From Mesorhizobium loti (lineage in GTDB: Bacteria > Pseudomonadota > Alphaproteobacteria > Rhizobiales > Rhizobiaceae), in the NCBI GenBank assembly GCA_014189435.1, contig CP050293.1, forward strand, positions 3,167,001 to 3,231,000: a stretch of 64,000 nucleotides of DNA, given 5' to 3'. The position numbers and the translations under genes are program-made. Below are positions 55,030 through 63,302 of the stretch, one piece after another. The notes beneath the pieces are model-generated. The model saw only the letters and a program-made list of their open reading frames with translations. It ran no database searches and was not told where the DNA came from. Position 1 is the first letter of the stretch, and each line of letters begins with the position of its first letter.

Positions 55030-55075
55030 TGCATGTCGTTGTCCCAAAACCGCTGCACACTTTTGGGCGACATGC
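55030..55075. repeat. Palindromic repeat, family C, copy 2
   Basis: GCATGTCGTTGTCCCAAAAC and TTTTGGGCGACATGC form the same hairpin as 21932-21976. It lies between glyA and the antiporter gene, upstream of glyA. Confidence 0.85.
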
Positions 55076-55168
55076 ATTTGCCGCGCCATTAACACAGTTG
55101 TTTTCGCCCCGCCACGTTTGCCACGCGAAATTTGCTGGCCGGATTGCGCCAGCGAAGCCTTCAGGTCG

Positions 55169-56815
55169 CTATTTCCTCGCCTTCCGGCCCCTCAGCAAGG
55201 CCTCGGTGAGCGTGATCTCGGTAAACAGCGCCTGCGACGTGTGGTCGTTGATCTCGCCGCTCCGAAACATGTCACGCACGGCTGCGCGCTCGGCCTCGAT
55301 GCCGGCGAGCCGCAGTTCCAGCTCCAGCCTTCCAGCTTCGCGGGCCTGGGCGCGGGCTTCATCCGCTTCGTCAGAGGCGGCAATGCGGCGCCGGTAGCCG
55401 GCGACGATGTTCTCGGCGGCGGCAAGCCTGGCGCCGGGCACCTCGCCTCCCTCATCATCAGTTGCTCCGGCGATGCTTTCGATGCGCGCGATTGCCGCCT
55501 TGGCGGCGCCGACACGCGCCAGGCGCTCCTCGGCGGCACCGGCATCCTCACCGGGCTCGACCAGTCCCCTGGCGATCGTTGGCAAAGCGAGGCTGGCAAA
55601 AACCAGCGAGCAGATGATGACGCCGGCAGCGAGGAAGATGACCAGGTCACGCGCCGGAAACGGCGAACCGTCCGGCATGGCGAGCGGCAGCGACAATATG
55701 CCGGCGAGCGTGATCGCGCCACGCACACCGGCCACCGAACCGGCGAGCCGCACGCGCAGCCCGAAAGGCTCCACCTTGCGCTTGCCCAGACGCGCGGCAA
55801 TGCCGGCAGCGATATCGCCGACCCATATCCACAGGAAGCGCAGCGCGATCAGGCACAGCGTCAGCGCGATGACGGTCGCGATCGGCTGGATGATCGGATG
55901 CATGTTCATGAGTTCCGGCGGCACATGGCGGATGATATCGGGAAGCTGCAGCCCGAGCACGATGAAGAGAGCGCCGTTGAAAACGAAGGAAAGCGTCGTC
56001 CACAGCGACATCGTCTGCATGCGCGCCGAGACGCCGAGGAAGCGGAACACGCCCGAGCCGCCGGTGAGCAGGCCGGCGGTGACCGCCGCCAGGATGCCGG
56101 ACGCTCCGATGTGCTCGGCGCCGAGATAGGCGATGAAGGGCAGCAGGATCATCACCAGCACCTGCGCCTCTGCCGGGACGCCGCCGATGCGGTTGAGCAG
56201 TTGCAGCAGCTTGGCGGCGACGAACAGCGCCGCGACGCCGACCAGGATGCCGGCGACGATGGCATAGAGGAAACTGAGCGAAGCGGCGGCGAATGAAAAG
56301 CTGCCGGTCAACACTGCTGCGACGGCGAAACGGAACATGACGAGGCCGGAAGCATCGTTGAGCAGCGACTCGCCTTCGAGGATATGCATCAGCCGCGCCG
56401 GAACGACATTCTTGTCGACGATGGAGGACACGGCCACAGCGTCGGTCGGCGACAGCACCGCGGCGAGCGCGAAGGCGACCACCAGCGGGATGCTCGGCAC
56501 CAGCCAGTGCAGGGCGTAGCCGAAGCCGACGATGGTGAAGAACACCAGCCCGATGGCAAGATCGAGGATCGGTCCGCGCAGCGCCATCAGTTCACGCTTC
56601 GGCGCGCCATAGGCATCGCCAAACAGCAGCGGCGGAATGAACACCAGCAGGAACAGCTCCGGATCGATCTCGACATGGATGCCGCGCACCGGCCAGGCGA
56701 GTGCCGCGCCGATGGCAATCTGCAGCACCGGCAGCGGCACCCGCACCAGGCGCACCAGCGCGCCGGAAAGCGCGACGAAGACGAGCACGACCAGAATGAA
56801 GACGGCGACTTCCAT
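55169..56815 (-). CDS. Na+/H+ antiporter, CPA1 (NhaP-like) family
   Basis: The 548-residue protein has 12 membrane helices (about 1-410) and a cytoplasmic helical tail (about 420-548) rich in charged residues. The ion-binding region is FALAAVLSPTDAVAVSSIV with the DAVA pair (about 125-130) and the HILEGESLLNDASGLVMFRFA segment, both diagnostic for CPA1 antiporters. It exchanges Na+ (or K+) for protons. It is monocistronic on the minus strand. Confidence 0.92.
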   Translation of the reverse strand: MEVAVFILVVLVFVALSGALVRLVRVPLPVLQIAIGAALAWPVRGIHVEIDPELFLLVFIPPLLFGDAYGAPKRELMALRGPILDLAIGLVFFTIVGFGYALHWLVPSIPLVVAFALAAVLSPTDAVAVSSIVDKNVVPARLMHILEGESLLNDASGLVMFRFAVAAVLTGSFSFAAASLSFLYAIVAGILVGVAALFVAAKLLQLLNRIGGVPAEAQVLVMILLPFIAYLGAEHIGASGILAAVTAGLLTGGSGVFRFLGVSARMQTMSLWTTLSFVFNGALFIVLGLQLPDIIRHVPPELMNMHPIIQPIATVIALTLCLIALRFLWIWVGDIAAGIAARLGKRKVEPFGLRVRLAGSVAGVRGAITLAGILSLPLAMPDGSPFPARDLVIFLAAGVIICSLVFASLALPTIARGLVEPGEDAGAAEERLARVGAAKAAIARIESIAGATDDEGGEVPGARLAAAENIVAGYRRRIAASDEADEARAQAREAGRLELELRLAGIEAERAAVRDMFRSGEINDHTSQALFTEITLTEALLRGRKARK

Positions 56816-56910
56816 GATCCGGTTCCAGACTTGTCAGCCGACCATGCGCAAAGCCGGCCGATCCGTCCAGCCGCCCCTCCCGCGAAAAAACGCAGCGGCA
56901 CCCGAACAAC

Positions 56911-56941
56911 GAAAAAGGCCGCCCTGAACGGCGGCCTTTTC
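56911..56941 (-). terminator. Terminator of the L,D-transpeptidase gene
   Basis: AAAAGGCCGCC and CGGCGGCCTTTT form a perfect stem with a 5-base loop and T-run on the minus strand, 19 bases after the transpeptidase stop. Confidence 0.88.
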
Positions 56942-56959
56942 TATAAGAAAATCAGCTAC

Positions 56960-58213
56960 TTAAAGCGATGACGTGATCTGCAGCTCATTGTTGCCGTCGA
57001 GCGCGTAGACGTCGTCGCGGAACTGCACGACGCCTGGGGCCGTAGACCAGGCCGAAAGATAGAGGAAGTGGACCGGCACCGGGTTGGTAATCTGGATCGG
57101 CGTGTTTTCGCCGGTCTTGATCGCCGCCTCGAAATGCTGACGGTCCCAGCCCGGCGTGTCGCGCAGGATCCAGGTGACGAGGTCGCGCACATTCTGCACG
57201 CGCACGCAGCCCGAGGAATCGAAGCGCATCATCTTGCCAAACAGGCTCTGCTGTGGGGTATCGTGCATGTAGACGCCGTCGGGGCTCGGGAAATTGATCT
57301 TAACCGACGCCATCGCATTGCCCGCGCCCGGATCCTGGCGGAAGCGATACTTGGCCGCGTCGTCGGTCGACCAGTCCACATTCATCGGATCGACTTCGCT
57401 GCCGTCCGGCGCGAATAGGCGGATATGGCTGTCCTTCAGATAATCGGGATTCTTCCGCATCAGCGGAATGATGTCCTTGCGCACGATCGAGACCGGCGCG
57501 TTCCAGTATGGATTGACGATGATCTCGTTGATCTTGGAATTGACGATCGGCGTCTGGCGGTCGATCTTGCCGACGATCGCGGTGTGACGGAGCACGACGC
57601 GGTCGTTCTCGACCGCTTCGATCTGTGCTGCCGGAATGTCGACCAGCACATAGCGACTGCCCAGCGTACCGGCCTTCTCGCGCAGCCGCTGCAGATTGGT
57701 CTGCAGCTGGCCAAGCCGGATCTGCGCCGAAACGTTCATCGCCGCATAGGTGTACTTGCCCATCGAGCCATCAGCCGGCAGGCCGTGACGCAACTGGAAG
57801 CGCTTGACCGCCGAGTCGACATAGGAGTCGAAAGCCGTCGAAATGCCGGCGCTCTGCGACAGGTCGCCCGCGACCATCAGGCGCTTGCGCAGCGGCACCA
57901 CATCGGGATCATCGACGCCGAGTTGCAGTTTCTTGGTCGCGGGAACCTCGACCCAGCCGCCCTGCCCGACAATGTTCTGATATTGTGCGACCGCCTGTTC
58001 CGTAAAGGCGACGGTCTGCGGGCTGAAGATCGGCAGCGTCGAGGCCACCTTGCCGCCCTCGCTGGCGCGGGCGTCGAACTGGTCGTCCCAATTGCCGCGC
58101 GTCGAGGATTTCAGGATATCCCCGATCACGTCCTGCGCATTGGCGCCGCCAGCAACCATCGCGGCTGCGAGCGCGGAGGCTCCGGAGAGGAAAAGGCGGC
58201 GGCTGGCTTTCAT
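56960..58213 (-). CDS. L,D-transpeptidase, YcbB-like
   Basis: The 417-residue protein has an N-terminal signal (RRLFLSGASALAAAMVAG, cleavage near ANAQ at about 27), a peptidoglycan-binding segment (about 130-185; SYVDSAVKRFQLRHGLPADG) and a YkuD catalytic domain with HDTPQQSLFG and the active-site Cys in DSSGCVRVQNVRDL. It forms 3-3 crosslinks in peptidoglycan in the periplasm. The ATG at 58213 gives the normal signal; an ATG at 58228 adds five residues. LdtR, a MarR regulator of such enzymes in related bacteria, is encoded 1.1 kb upstream. Confidence 0.9.
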   Translation of the reverse strand: MKASRRLFLSGASALAAAMVAGGANAQDVIGDILKSSTRGNWDDQFDARASEGGKVASTLPIFSPQTVAFTEQAVAQYQNIVGQGGWVEVPATKKLQLGVDDPDVVPLRKRLMVAGDLSQSAGISTAFDSYVDSAVKRFQLRHGLPADGSMGKYTYAAMNVSAQIRLGQLQTNLQRLREKAGTLGSRYVLVDIPAAQIEAVENDRVVLRHTAIVGKIDRQTPIVNSKINEIIVNPYWNAPVSIVRKDIIPLMRKNPDYLKDSHIRLFAPDGSEVDPMNVDWSTDDAAKYRFRQDPGAGNAMASVKINFPSPDGVYMHDTPQQSLFGKMMRFDSSGCVRVQNVRDLVTWILRDTPGWDRQHFEAAIKTGENTPIQITNPVPVHFLYLSAWSTAPGVVQFRDDVYALDGNNELQITSSL

Positions 58214-58767
58214 GGACGTTCCAGACATTTCTTGTAGCGTTCGATCTGCTGCATCAGGTTATAGGGCGCTCTTGCCCGTACTCTAGAGTTGGCAATCTTA
58301 ACAATCCGCCAACCATGTCCGTATCAGTTCGGCCACAAACGCTCGGGGCACGATACGGGTTCCGGGTGACGCGCGGCCTTGACCGCAGCATCACCGGCAT
58401 CCTCGGTTCCATTGGAATATGGCGGCAACGTGGCTTTCGGTTGAATTTGGCCCGGCAAGCGCAGCGAAGTGAAAAGACCCGTGCTTTTTCGGCACCGATC
58501 CGCGATCGCCCGCCAATATCGACCGGTGAACCACAAGCACTTGATGATACACCGACATCTCGCCCAACGCGAGGAACGAGGCTATGCCTGGTGCCATTGC
58601 AGCCATCGCGGCATTCGCCTTGGCCGGAGGCCCGAACGCCAGCCCACCGACGCCGGAGGAGACGGTCGCCTGTTTCGTGCATGGCCTGGAACAGGGCGCG
58701 ATCCCGATACGGGCAGCAGGCCGACGAACCTTTCAGGATCCCGTCCGACTGACTATCTCAGGATGCC
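58214..58767. other. 554-base gap without a supportable gene
   Basis: This stretch lies upstream of the transpeptidase and downstream of a small secreted protein gene. I find no tRNA, strong hairpin or convincing gene. A plus-strand frame from the ATG at 58584 to 58880 (98 residues, GAGG before the start, weakly hydrophobic first 15 residues) is possible, but its last third is antisense to the next gene. The part from 58320 to 58560 may be a decayed gene, as frames there are short and unlike known proteins. Confidence 0.5.
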
Positions 58768-59169
58768 TCAGCGTGGGGCTTCAACGTTTGAGTCCGGACC
58801 CGGCTTCGCCTTCAATTCCGAACACCGTTGCAACACCTCATGCTGGGGATAGCGCAGGACTTTGTCGTCCTCCAGTTTGAGCAGCAGCTCCCGTCTCTTG
58901 TCTGTGCTCTCACCGTCCGTACATGTCATGTCCAGGATGACGACATCGAGGCGGTTGATCTTCTGAACCTTGTCCAGCGTGCAGCGGACCTCCCACATCT
59001 CCATCGCTTTGTCGGTAACCGTCACGATCGAGTCATTGTTGTCACAGGGCTCGCTGCCTTCCCCGGCGAAGGAATCCTTCCACCACTCCTCGGCAAAAGC
59101 CGTTTGCGAGACCAACAAAAGCGCCACCGCAACCGCGCAAATCTGCGAGCGTTTTCCCAGACCCGTCAT
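58768..59169 (-). CDS. Small secreted protein with cysteines
   Basis: The 133-residue protein has a signal peptide (cleavage near AFAEE at about 26). The mature part has Cys in SEPCDNND, VRCTLDKV, DMTCTDGE and VLQRCSEL, enough for two disulfides. I use the ATG at 59169 because GGAGG lies seven bases upstream; the open frame begins at 59289. No family is recognised. The strong signal peptide and paired cysteines suggest a stable periplasmic protein. Confidence 0.7.
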   Translation of the reverse strand: MTGLGKRSQICAVAVALLLVSQTAFAEEWWKDSFAGEGSEPCDNNDSIVTVTDKAMEMWEVRCTLDKVQKINRLDVVILDMTCTDGESTDKRRELLLKLEDDKVLRYPQHEVLQRCSELKAKPGPDSNVEAPR

Positions 59170-59260
59170 GCGCCGCCCTCCAGGCCATGACATTAGGCAC
59201 TGCTGCAGCGAAAGCAAACCTGGCAGGATCGTGCCTGCCGGGCGCCGGGGCTTTGGGCAC

Positions 59261-59294
59261 GAAAAGAAAAGGCCGATGCCTTTCGGCACCGGCC
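59261..59294 (-). terminator. Terminator of ldtR
   Basis: On the minus strand GGCCGGTGCC pairs with GGCATCGGCC with one mismatch around a GAAA loop, followed by TTTTCTTTTC. It lies 60 bases after the ldtR stop. Confidence 0.85.
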
Positions 59295-59354
59295 CTGACT
59301 GAAGGTCGATATTTCGGCCGCGCTTCTATGGCACGGGCCGGATCTCTGCGCGCC

Positions 59355-59870
59355 TTACATCCGGTAGGCGATGGTGTCGTTCCAGAAGCGGTCGAGCCGC
59401 TGCAAAGCGCGGTTCATCTGCTTGAACTCGTCGGTGTTGATGCCACCGACCTGCTCGATCGAGCCGACATGACGCTCGTAAAGGCCGGCGACGACCTCCG
59501 CCACCTCGTTGCCCTTCGGCGTCAGCGAGACGCGGACCGAACGGCGGTCGATGCGCGAGCGCTGGTGGTTGATGAAGCCGAGATCGACCAGCTTCTTCAG
59601 ATTGTAGGAGACGTTGGAGCCGAGATAGTAGCCACGCGAGCGCAGCTCGCCGGCGGTCAGCTCGGAATTGCCGATGTTGAACAGCAGCAGCGCCTGGATG
59701 GCATTGATGTCGGAACGGCCGTTGCGGTCGAACTCGTCCTTGATCACATCAAGCAGGCGGCGGTGCAGCCGCTCAACAAGCTGCAGCGATTCCATGTACA
59801 GGGAACGGATAGCCTCGCGGCGATCGTCGGATACGTTGGCGGTCTTCGCCGCCGGACGCGAATTGATCAT
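59355..59870 (-). CDS. ldtR: MarR family regulator LdtR
   Basis: The 171-residue protein has the winged helix typical of MarR (INAIQALLLFNIGNSELTAGELRSRGYYLGSNVSYNLKKLVDLGFINHQRSRIDRRSVRVSLT split into HTH at about 60-95 and wing with DRR at about 107-109). In Sinorhizobium and Liberibacter, LdtR controls a nearby L,D-transpeptidase and osmotic tolerance. The context here is the same: an L,D-transpeptidase lies 1.1 kb downstream on the same strand. Two inverted repeats stand in its promoter region. Confidence 0.88.
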   Translation of the reverse strand: MINSRPAAKTANVSDDRREAIRSLYMESLQLVERLHRRLLDVIKDEFDRNGRSDINAIQALLLFNIGNSELTAGELRSRGYYLGSNVSYNLKKLVDLGFINHQRSRIDRRSVRVSLTPKGNEVAEVVAGLYERHVGSIEQVGGINTDEFKQMNRALQRLDRFWNDTIAYRM

Positions 59871-59932
59871 TGTCTTTGCCTCTCGTTTGTCGCCCTGGTG
59901 ATTTTTTGTTTTTCACCTTGATCGCGACACTA

Positions 59933-59989
59933 TCGAATACTCATAAAATTCGACTTAAACGCTAGGGCTAACAAGAGCTTACCGGTAAG
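59933..59989. promoter_or_regulatory. Two inverted repeats upstream of ldtR
   Basis: TCGAAT (59933-59938) and ATTCGA (59948-59953) form one repeat with a 9-base spacer. CTTACCGGTAAG (59978-59989) is a perfect 12-base palindrome. They lie 63-119 bases before the ldtR start and are candidate operators, possibly for LdtR itself. The rest of the 238-base gap shows nothing else. Confidence 0.5.
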
Positions 59990-60108
59990 AGGTTTCGAAA
60001 GAGGCTTAACGAACGGTCACCCAAGCAAGGATAATTAACCTAAAGATTTCGGCAACAATTTGGAGACCGAATCCAGGCCACCGCCAGGTCGTCAATGTGC
60101 TCAAGGGC

Positions 60109-60531
60109 TTAGTGGCGGACAGGGCGCTTCTGCAGGTAGATGACGACGCGGAAGACGATGTAGAGCACCGCCACCGCGGCATGAGAGACGACAATCAGCA
60201 TCCGGTGGCCGAAAAGCTCGGGAAAGCCGGCATACATGACCGTCTCGGTCACCGCGCAGATGAACCAGATCACCGGGCCCCAGGACGCCAGCATCCACAA
60301 GCCGGCAGCGGCGAAGGGAAAGAAAACTGCGAGCACCACCGCCGCGACCTGCCAGTGCACGGGCATCAGGTCGAAACGCCACAGCGAGCCCGGATAAAAG
60401 CCGATCAGCTTGATCCAGTAGAGAATGCCGAACAGCAGGCAGTAGCCTGAGATGACGCGCTGGAACCAGGCGAAGATCACCTCCACTCCGGAGGGCTGCA
60501 GCACGACGCGTCTCGAGGTTACCTCGCTCAT
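60109..60531 (-). CDS. DUF6163-like four-helix membrane protein
   Basis: The 140-residue protein has four hydrophobic segments (about 20-45, 55-78, 80-102, 110-132) and Trp/Arg-rich loops. Its start (ATG 60531) overlaps the stop of the hydrolase gene by four bases, which fixes it against the longer frame to 60615. It resembles a rhizobial DUF6163 family. No function is known. Confidence 0.7.
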   Translation of the reverse strand: MSEVTSRRVVLQPSGVEVIFAWFQRVISGYCLLFGILYWIKLIGFYPGSLWRFDLMPVHWQVAAVVLAVFFPFAAAGLWMLASWGPVIWFICAVTETVMYAGFPELFGHRMLIVVSHAAVAVLYIVFRVVIYLQKRPVRH

Positions 60532-61571
60532 ATCAAGAGCTCCCTTTCGCCCAGCGGAGCGAAATAGGCGTCGACATCGGCCTCGCTGACCGCAGCGAGG
60601 CTCGCTGGCCGCCATTGCGGCTTCGAGCCCTTGTCGATGATGGCGGCGCGGATGCCTTCGTAGAAATCATGGCCGGCCAGCATCCGGTTGAGGATGCGGA
60701 ACTCCATCTTCATGCATGCTTCCATCGACAGGGTCAGCCCGGCGCTGATCTGGCGCCAGGCGACGCGCAGGCTGGTCGGCGAGCGGGTCAGGATCGTTGC
60801 CAGCGTCTTTGCCGCGAACTCGTCGGCACCCGCCGCGCGCTCCAGGCTGTCGACGACGTGTTTCAGTGATGGTCGCGAAAAATGGCTGGATATCGCCTCC
60901 AGCGTCGGCCTGTCGGTCTCCCGCCTTGCCTGAACGAAGAAGCCGCGCAGCACCGATTCCGGGTCGCCGGTCAGCGTCAGCCGGTCGAGGAAGCCGCCCT
61001 GGTCCTCGGCCTTGATGGTATGGGTGACCAGACCCGACCACAGCGCATCGCCATAGCGGATGCGATTGCCGGTCAGCGCCAGATACATGCCGAAGGAGCC
61101 GCCGAGATCGGGCAGCAGGTGGCTGCCGCCGACATCCGGGAAAAAGCCGATGCCGACCTCCGGCATGGCGAACTGGGCATTCTCGGTCATCACCCGGTGC
61201 GAGCCGTGGAAGGAAATGCCGACGCCGCCGCCCATGACGATGCCGTCGATCAGGGCGACATAGGGTTTCCTGAAACTGTTGATGCGGGCGTTGAGCCGGT
61301 ATTCGTCGGCGAAGAACTCGACCGGCGGGTTTCCCGCCCGGCCGGTCTCATAGACATGCAGGATGTCGCCGCCGGCCGAAAAGGCCCTGCCCTCGGCCTT
61401 GACGACGATGACGTCGACGCCTTGGTCGGTCTCCCAGGCGGAGAGAGCAGCGTCGAGCGCCCTGACCATGCGGTGCGTCAAGGCATTGAGCGCCTGCGGC
61501 CGCGTCAAGGTGACGACGCCGGCCCGGCCCAGATGTTCGAAGCGGATCTCGTCGCCGCCGCCAAAATCCAT
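60528..61571 (-). CDS. Enoyl-CoA hydratase/isomerase family, HIBYL-CoA hydrolase type
   Basis: The 347-residue crotonase-fold enzyme fits 3-hydroxyisobutyryl-CoA hydrolase (valine degradation). Oxyanion-hole regions are AFSAGGDILHVYE (about 63-75) and GIVMGGGVGISFHGSHRVMTENAQFAMPEVGIGFFPDVGGSHLLP in two parts (about 109-153; Glu in MPEVGIG). The C-terminal extension is as usual for this branch. It is cotranscribed with the DUF6163 gene. Confidence 0.87.
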   Translation of the reverse strand: MDFGGGDEIRFEHLGRAGVVTLTRPQALNALTHRMVRALDAALSAWETDQGVDVIVVKAEGRAFSAGGDILHVYETGRAGNPPVEFFADEYRLNARINSFRKPYVALIDGIVMGGGVGISFHGSHRVMTENAQFAMPEVGIGFFPDVGGSHLLPDLGGSFGMYLALTGNRIRYGDALWSGLVTHTIKAEDQGGFLDRLTLTGDPESVLRGFFVQARRETDRPTLEAISSHFSRPSLKHVVDSLERAAGADEFAAKTLATILTRSPTSLRVAWRQISAGLTLSMEACMKMEFRILNRMLAGHDFYEGIRAAIIDKGSKPQWRPASLAAVSEADVDAYFAPLGERELLI

Positions 61572-61717
61572 CGTGAAAGAATCCCTCCCCCGCGCCGGCG
61601 GGACTGAAGTGCTAAAGCGTGGCGCATGGGTGCGTCAATGCCAAGCCCGGCCGCTATCCTTTGCGCTCAGGCCAAATGGGTGCAACTTATCCGTCTGTGA
61701 GGCTCAAGGGCGAACGC

Positions 61718-62575
61718 ATGATCCTTGTAACCGGAGCGTCCGGATATGTCGGGAGCAAAGCGCTTGCCGCATTGTCGCGCCAGGACCTTCCGGCGGCGGG
61801 CATGGTCAGGGCCACCGGAAAGCGTGTAGCGGGCCTGCCTGCCGAAACGCCGTTGCGGATCGCGGACTACGACGATCCCAGGAGTTTGTCGCGCGCCTTC
61901 GAAGGCGTCTCGACGCTGCTGCTCGTGTCGAGCGACGCAGACGGCCGGGACCTCCTTCGCCAGCACGCCAATGCGATAGAGGCAGCCGCTTCCCTGAAAG
62001 TGTCTTCGATCGTCTTCACCAGCATCATCGATATCGACGCGGACTCGCCGTTCTATTTCACACCCGTCTACCGGGATGCGGAGCGCAGGTTGCGCGAGAG
62101 CGGGCTGGCCTGGACGATCCTGAGATGCGGCCTGTATTCGGATCTCGTTCTGGACAGCTGGATCAAACCCGCCTTTCCGTCTGGAACGCTTTCGCTTCCC
62201 ACGGGCGCTGGAGAGGTTGCGCCAGTATCGCGACAGGATGTTGCCCTGGCGGCAGCGGCGGTGGTCGCATCACCAGAGAAGCATGCAGGAAAGATCTATG
62301 AGCTGACGGGGCCACGGAAGCTGTCGTTTCACGAAATGACCGAGACCGCAGGCTCGGCCTTCGGTCGTCGTCTTGAGTTCGCTCCCTGTTCGCCAGCCGA
62401 CTACCTTCAACGCGCCTGGTCGGAAATGCAGGATCCTTGGCCGCATGCCTTTTCGACGCTTTGCGGATCCATTGAAGAGGGCCGCTACCAGCGGGTTGCG
62501 GCCGCCTGCGAGCATTTGACCGGACACCCGCCAACCGACTTCACGAGATTTGTTCAGAACGCGGCCGCGACTTAG
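61718..62575 (+). CDS. NAD(P)-binding NmrA/SDR-type protein
   Basis: The 285-residue protein has a Rossmann start MILVTGASGYVGSKALAAL and, at mid-length, RRLRESGLAWTILRCGLYSDL, typical for NmrA-like atypical short-chain dehydrogenases (NAD(P)H-quinone reductase-like). There is no YxxxK catalytic pair, as in NmrA proteins. I use the ATG at 61718, with AAGGGCG before it. It may sense the redox state or reduce quinones. Confidence 0.85.
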   Translation: MILVTGASGYVGSKALAALSRQDLPAAGMVRATGKRVAGLPAETPLRIADYDDPRSLSRAFEGVSTLLLVSSDADGRDLLRQHANAIEAAASLKVSSIVFTSIIDIDADSPFYFTPVYRDAERRLRESGLAWTILRCGLYSDLVLDSWIKPAFPSGTLSLPTGAGEVAPVSRQDVALAAAAVVASPEKHAGKIYELTGPRKLSFHEMTETAGSAFGRRLEFAPCSPADYLQRAWSEMQDPWPHAFSTLCGSIEEGRYQRVAAACEHLTGHPPTDFTRFVQNAAAT

Positions 62576-62602
62576 AATGCAAGGGGACGGAGGGTGGCAA
62601 AG

Positions 62603-63211
62603 ATGATTGCAAAACAGTTTCTTGCGACAGGTTTTTTGACGGCCGCCCTGGCTATAGGATGCTCGCCCGCAGAACCGGCATCAGGCGAAACGTGGGATAC
62701 CGTCAACGCCAAGCTGTCAAAGTTCAACGAAATCAACGACTGCGACGGGGCTTGGCATCTGTTTTGGTCGACCCGTGAAAACAATGAGACATATTCGTAT
62801 CTTATGCTCTCGGCTCTCGCGGCCAGAGGAGAGCATCCTTGGCAACCAGCAGACGCAAAGCAAAATGACGACATTGCTTTTTCCCTGGCGGCTCTGGCTC
62901 ACCGCTACGGGCAAATTCCTAAATTGGAAGAATTGGGCGAAGGCTATAAGGTTGACTCTTTGCTTGTCCCTCTAACTCTTGTTCAAGCCCTTGTTATGCG
63001 CGTTTCCTCCGGCGAGAACGCGAGGTACCATGATGAGCAATTTGTTTCTTGCTTTAAATCCGCGATCGAACTCAACACCGATAAATTTGATGAGTGCTTT
63101 GGGCACTTATTGGAAGATCTGACGAGAAGAGACGCAATAATAACCCTTCCACCAATCCCAGCGGGTGCTCATGTACAGTGTGTCGAATCCAAAGGATTTG
63201 ACTTTAGATAG
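62603..63211 (+). CDS. Hypothetical lipoprotein, AT-richer than its neighbours
   Basis: The 202-residue protein has a lipoprotein signal with lipobox AIGC at about 16-19 and a mature helical, acidic region (QNDDIAFSLAALAHRYGQ, KLEELGEGYKVDSLL, DEQFVSCFKSAIELN). I use the ATG at 62603 since GGAGG lies nine bases upstream; a GTG at 62594 is possible. Codon usage is visibly more AT-rich (TTT, CTT, ATA, AAT) than in flanking genes, which suggests recent transfer. No family is recognised. Confidence 0.65.
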   Translation: MIAKQFLATGFLTAALAIGCSPAEPASGETWDTVNAKLSKFNEINDCDGAWHLFWSTRENNETYSYLMLSALAARGEHPWQPADAKQNDDIAFSLAALAHRYGQIPKLEELGEGYKVDSLLVPLTLVQALVMRVSSGENARYHDEQFVSCFKSAIELNTDKFDECFGHLLEDLTRRDAIITLPPIPAGAHVQCVESKGFDFR

Positions 63212-63302
63212 GGCCGACATGCGTTGTAACCTGCCGCCTTCGAGGCTGGATGCAGAGTGATCCAGCATATAGATGGACAGGCCTCAAACCGGGCGGTGAG
63301 CC

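Noticed and set aside
54990..55060. Upstream in-frame ATG of glyA at 55060
   Set aside because: It lies inside a dispersed palindrome with no ribosome site, and the encoded residues do not resemble GlyA; a frameshift explains the data better.
58584..58880. Possible 98-residue plus-strand gene with GAGG before its ATG
   Set aside because: Its last third is antisense to a better supported secreted protein gene, and the product matches nothing recognisable.
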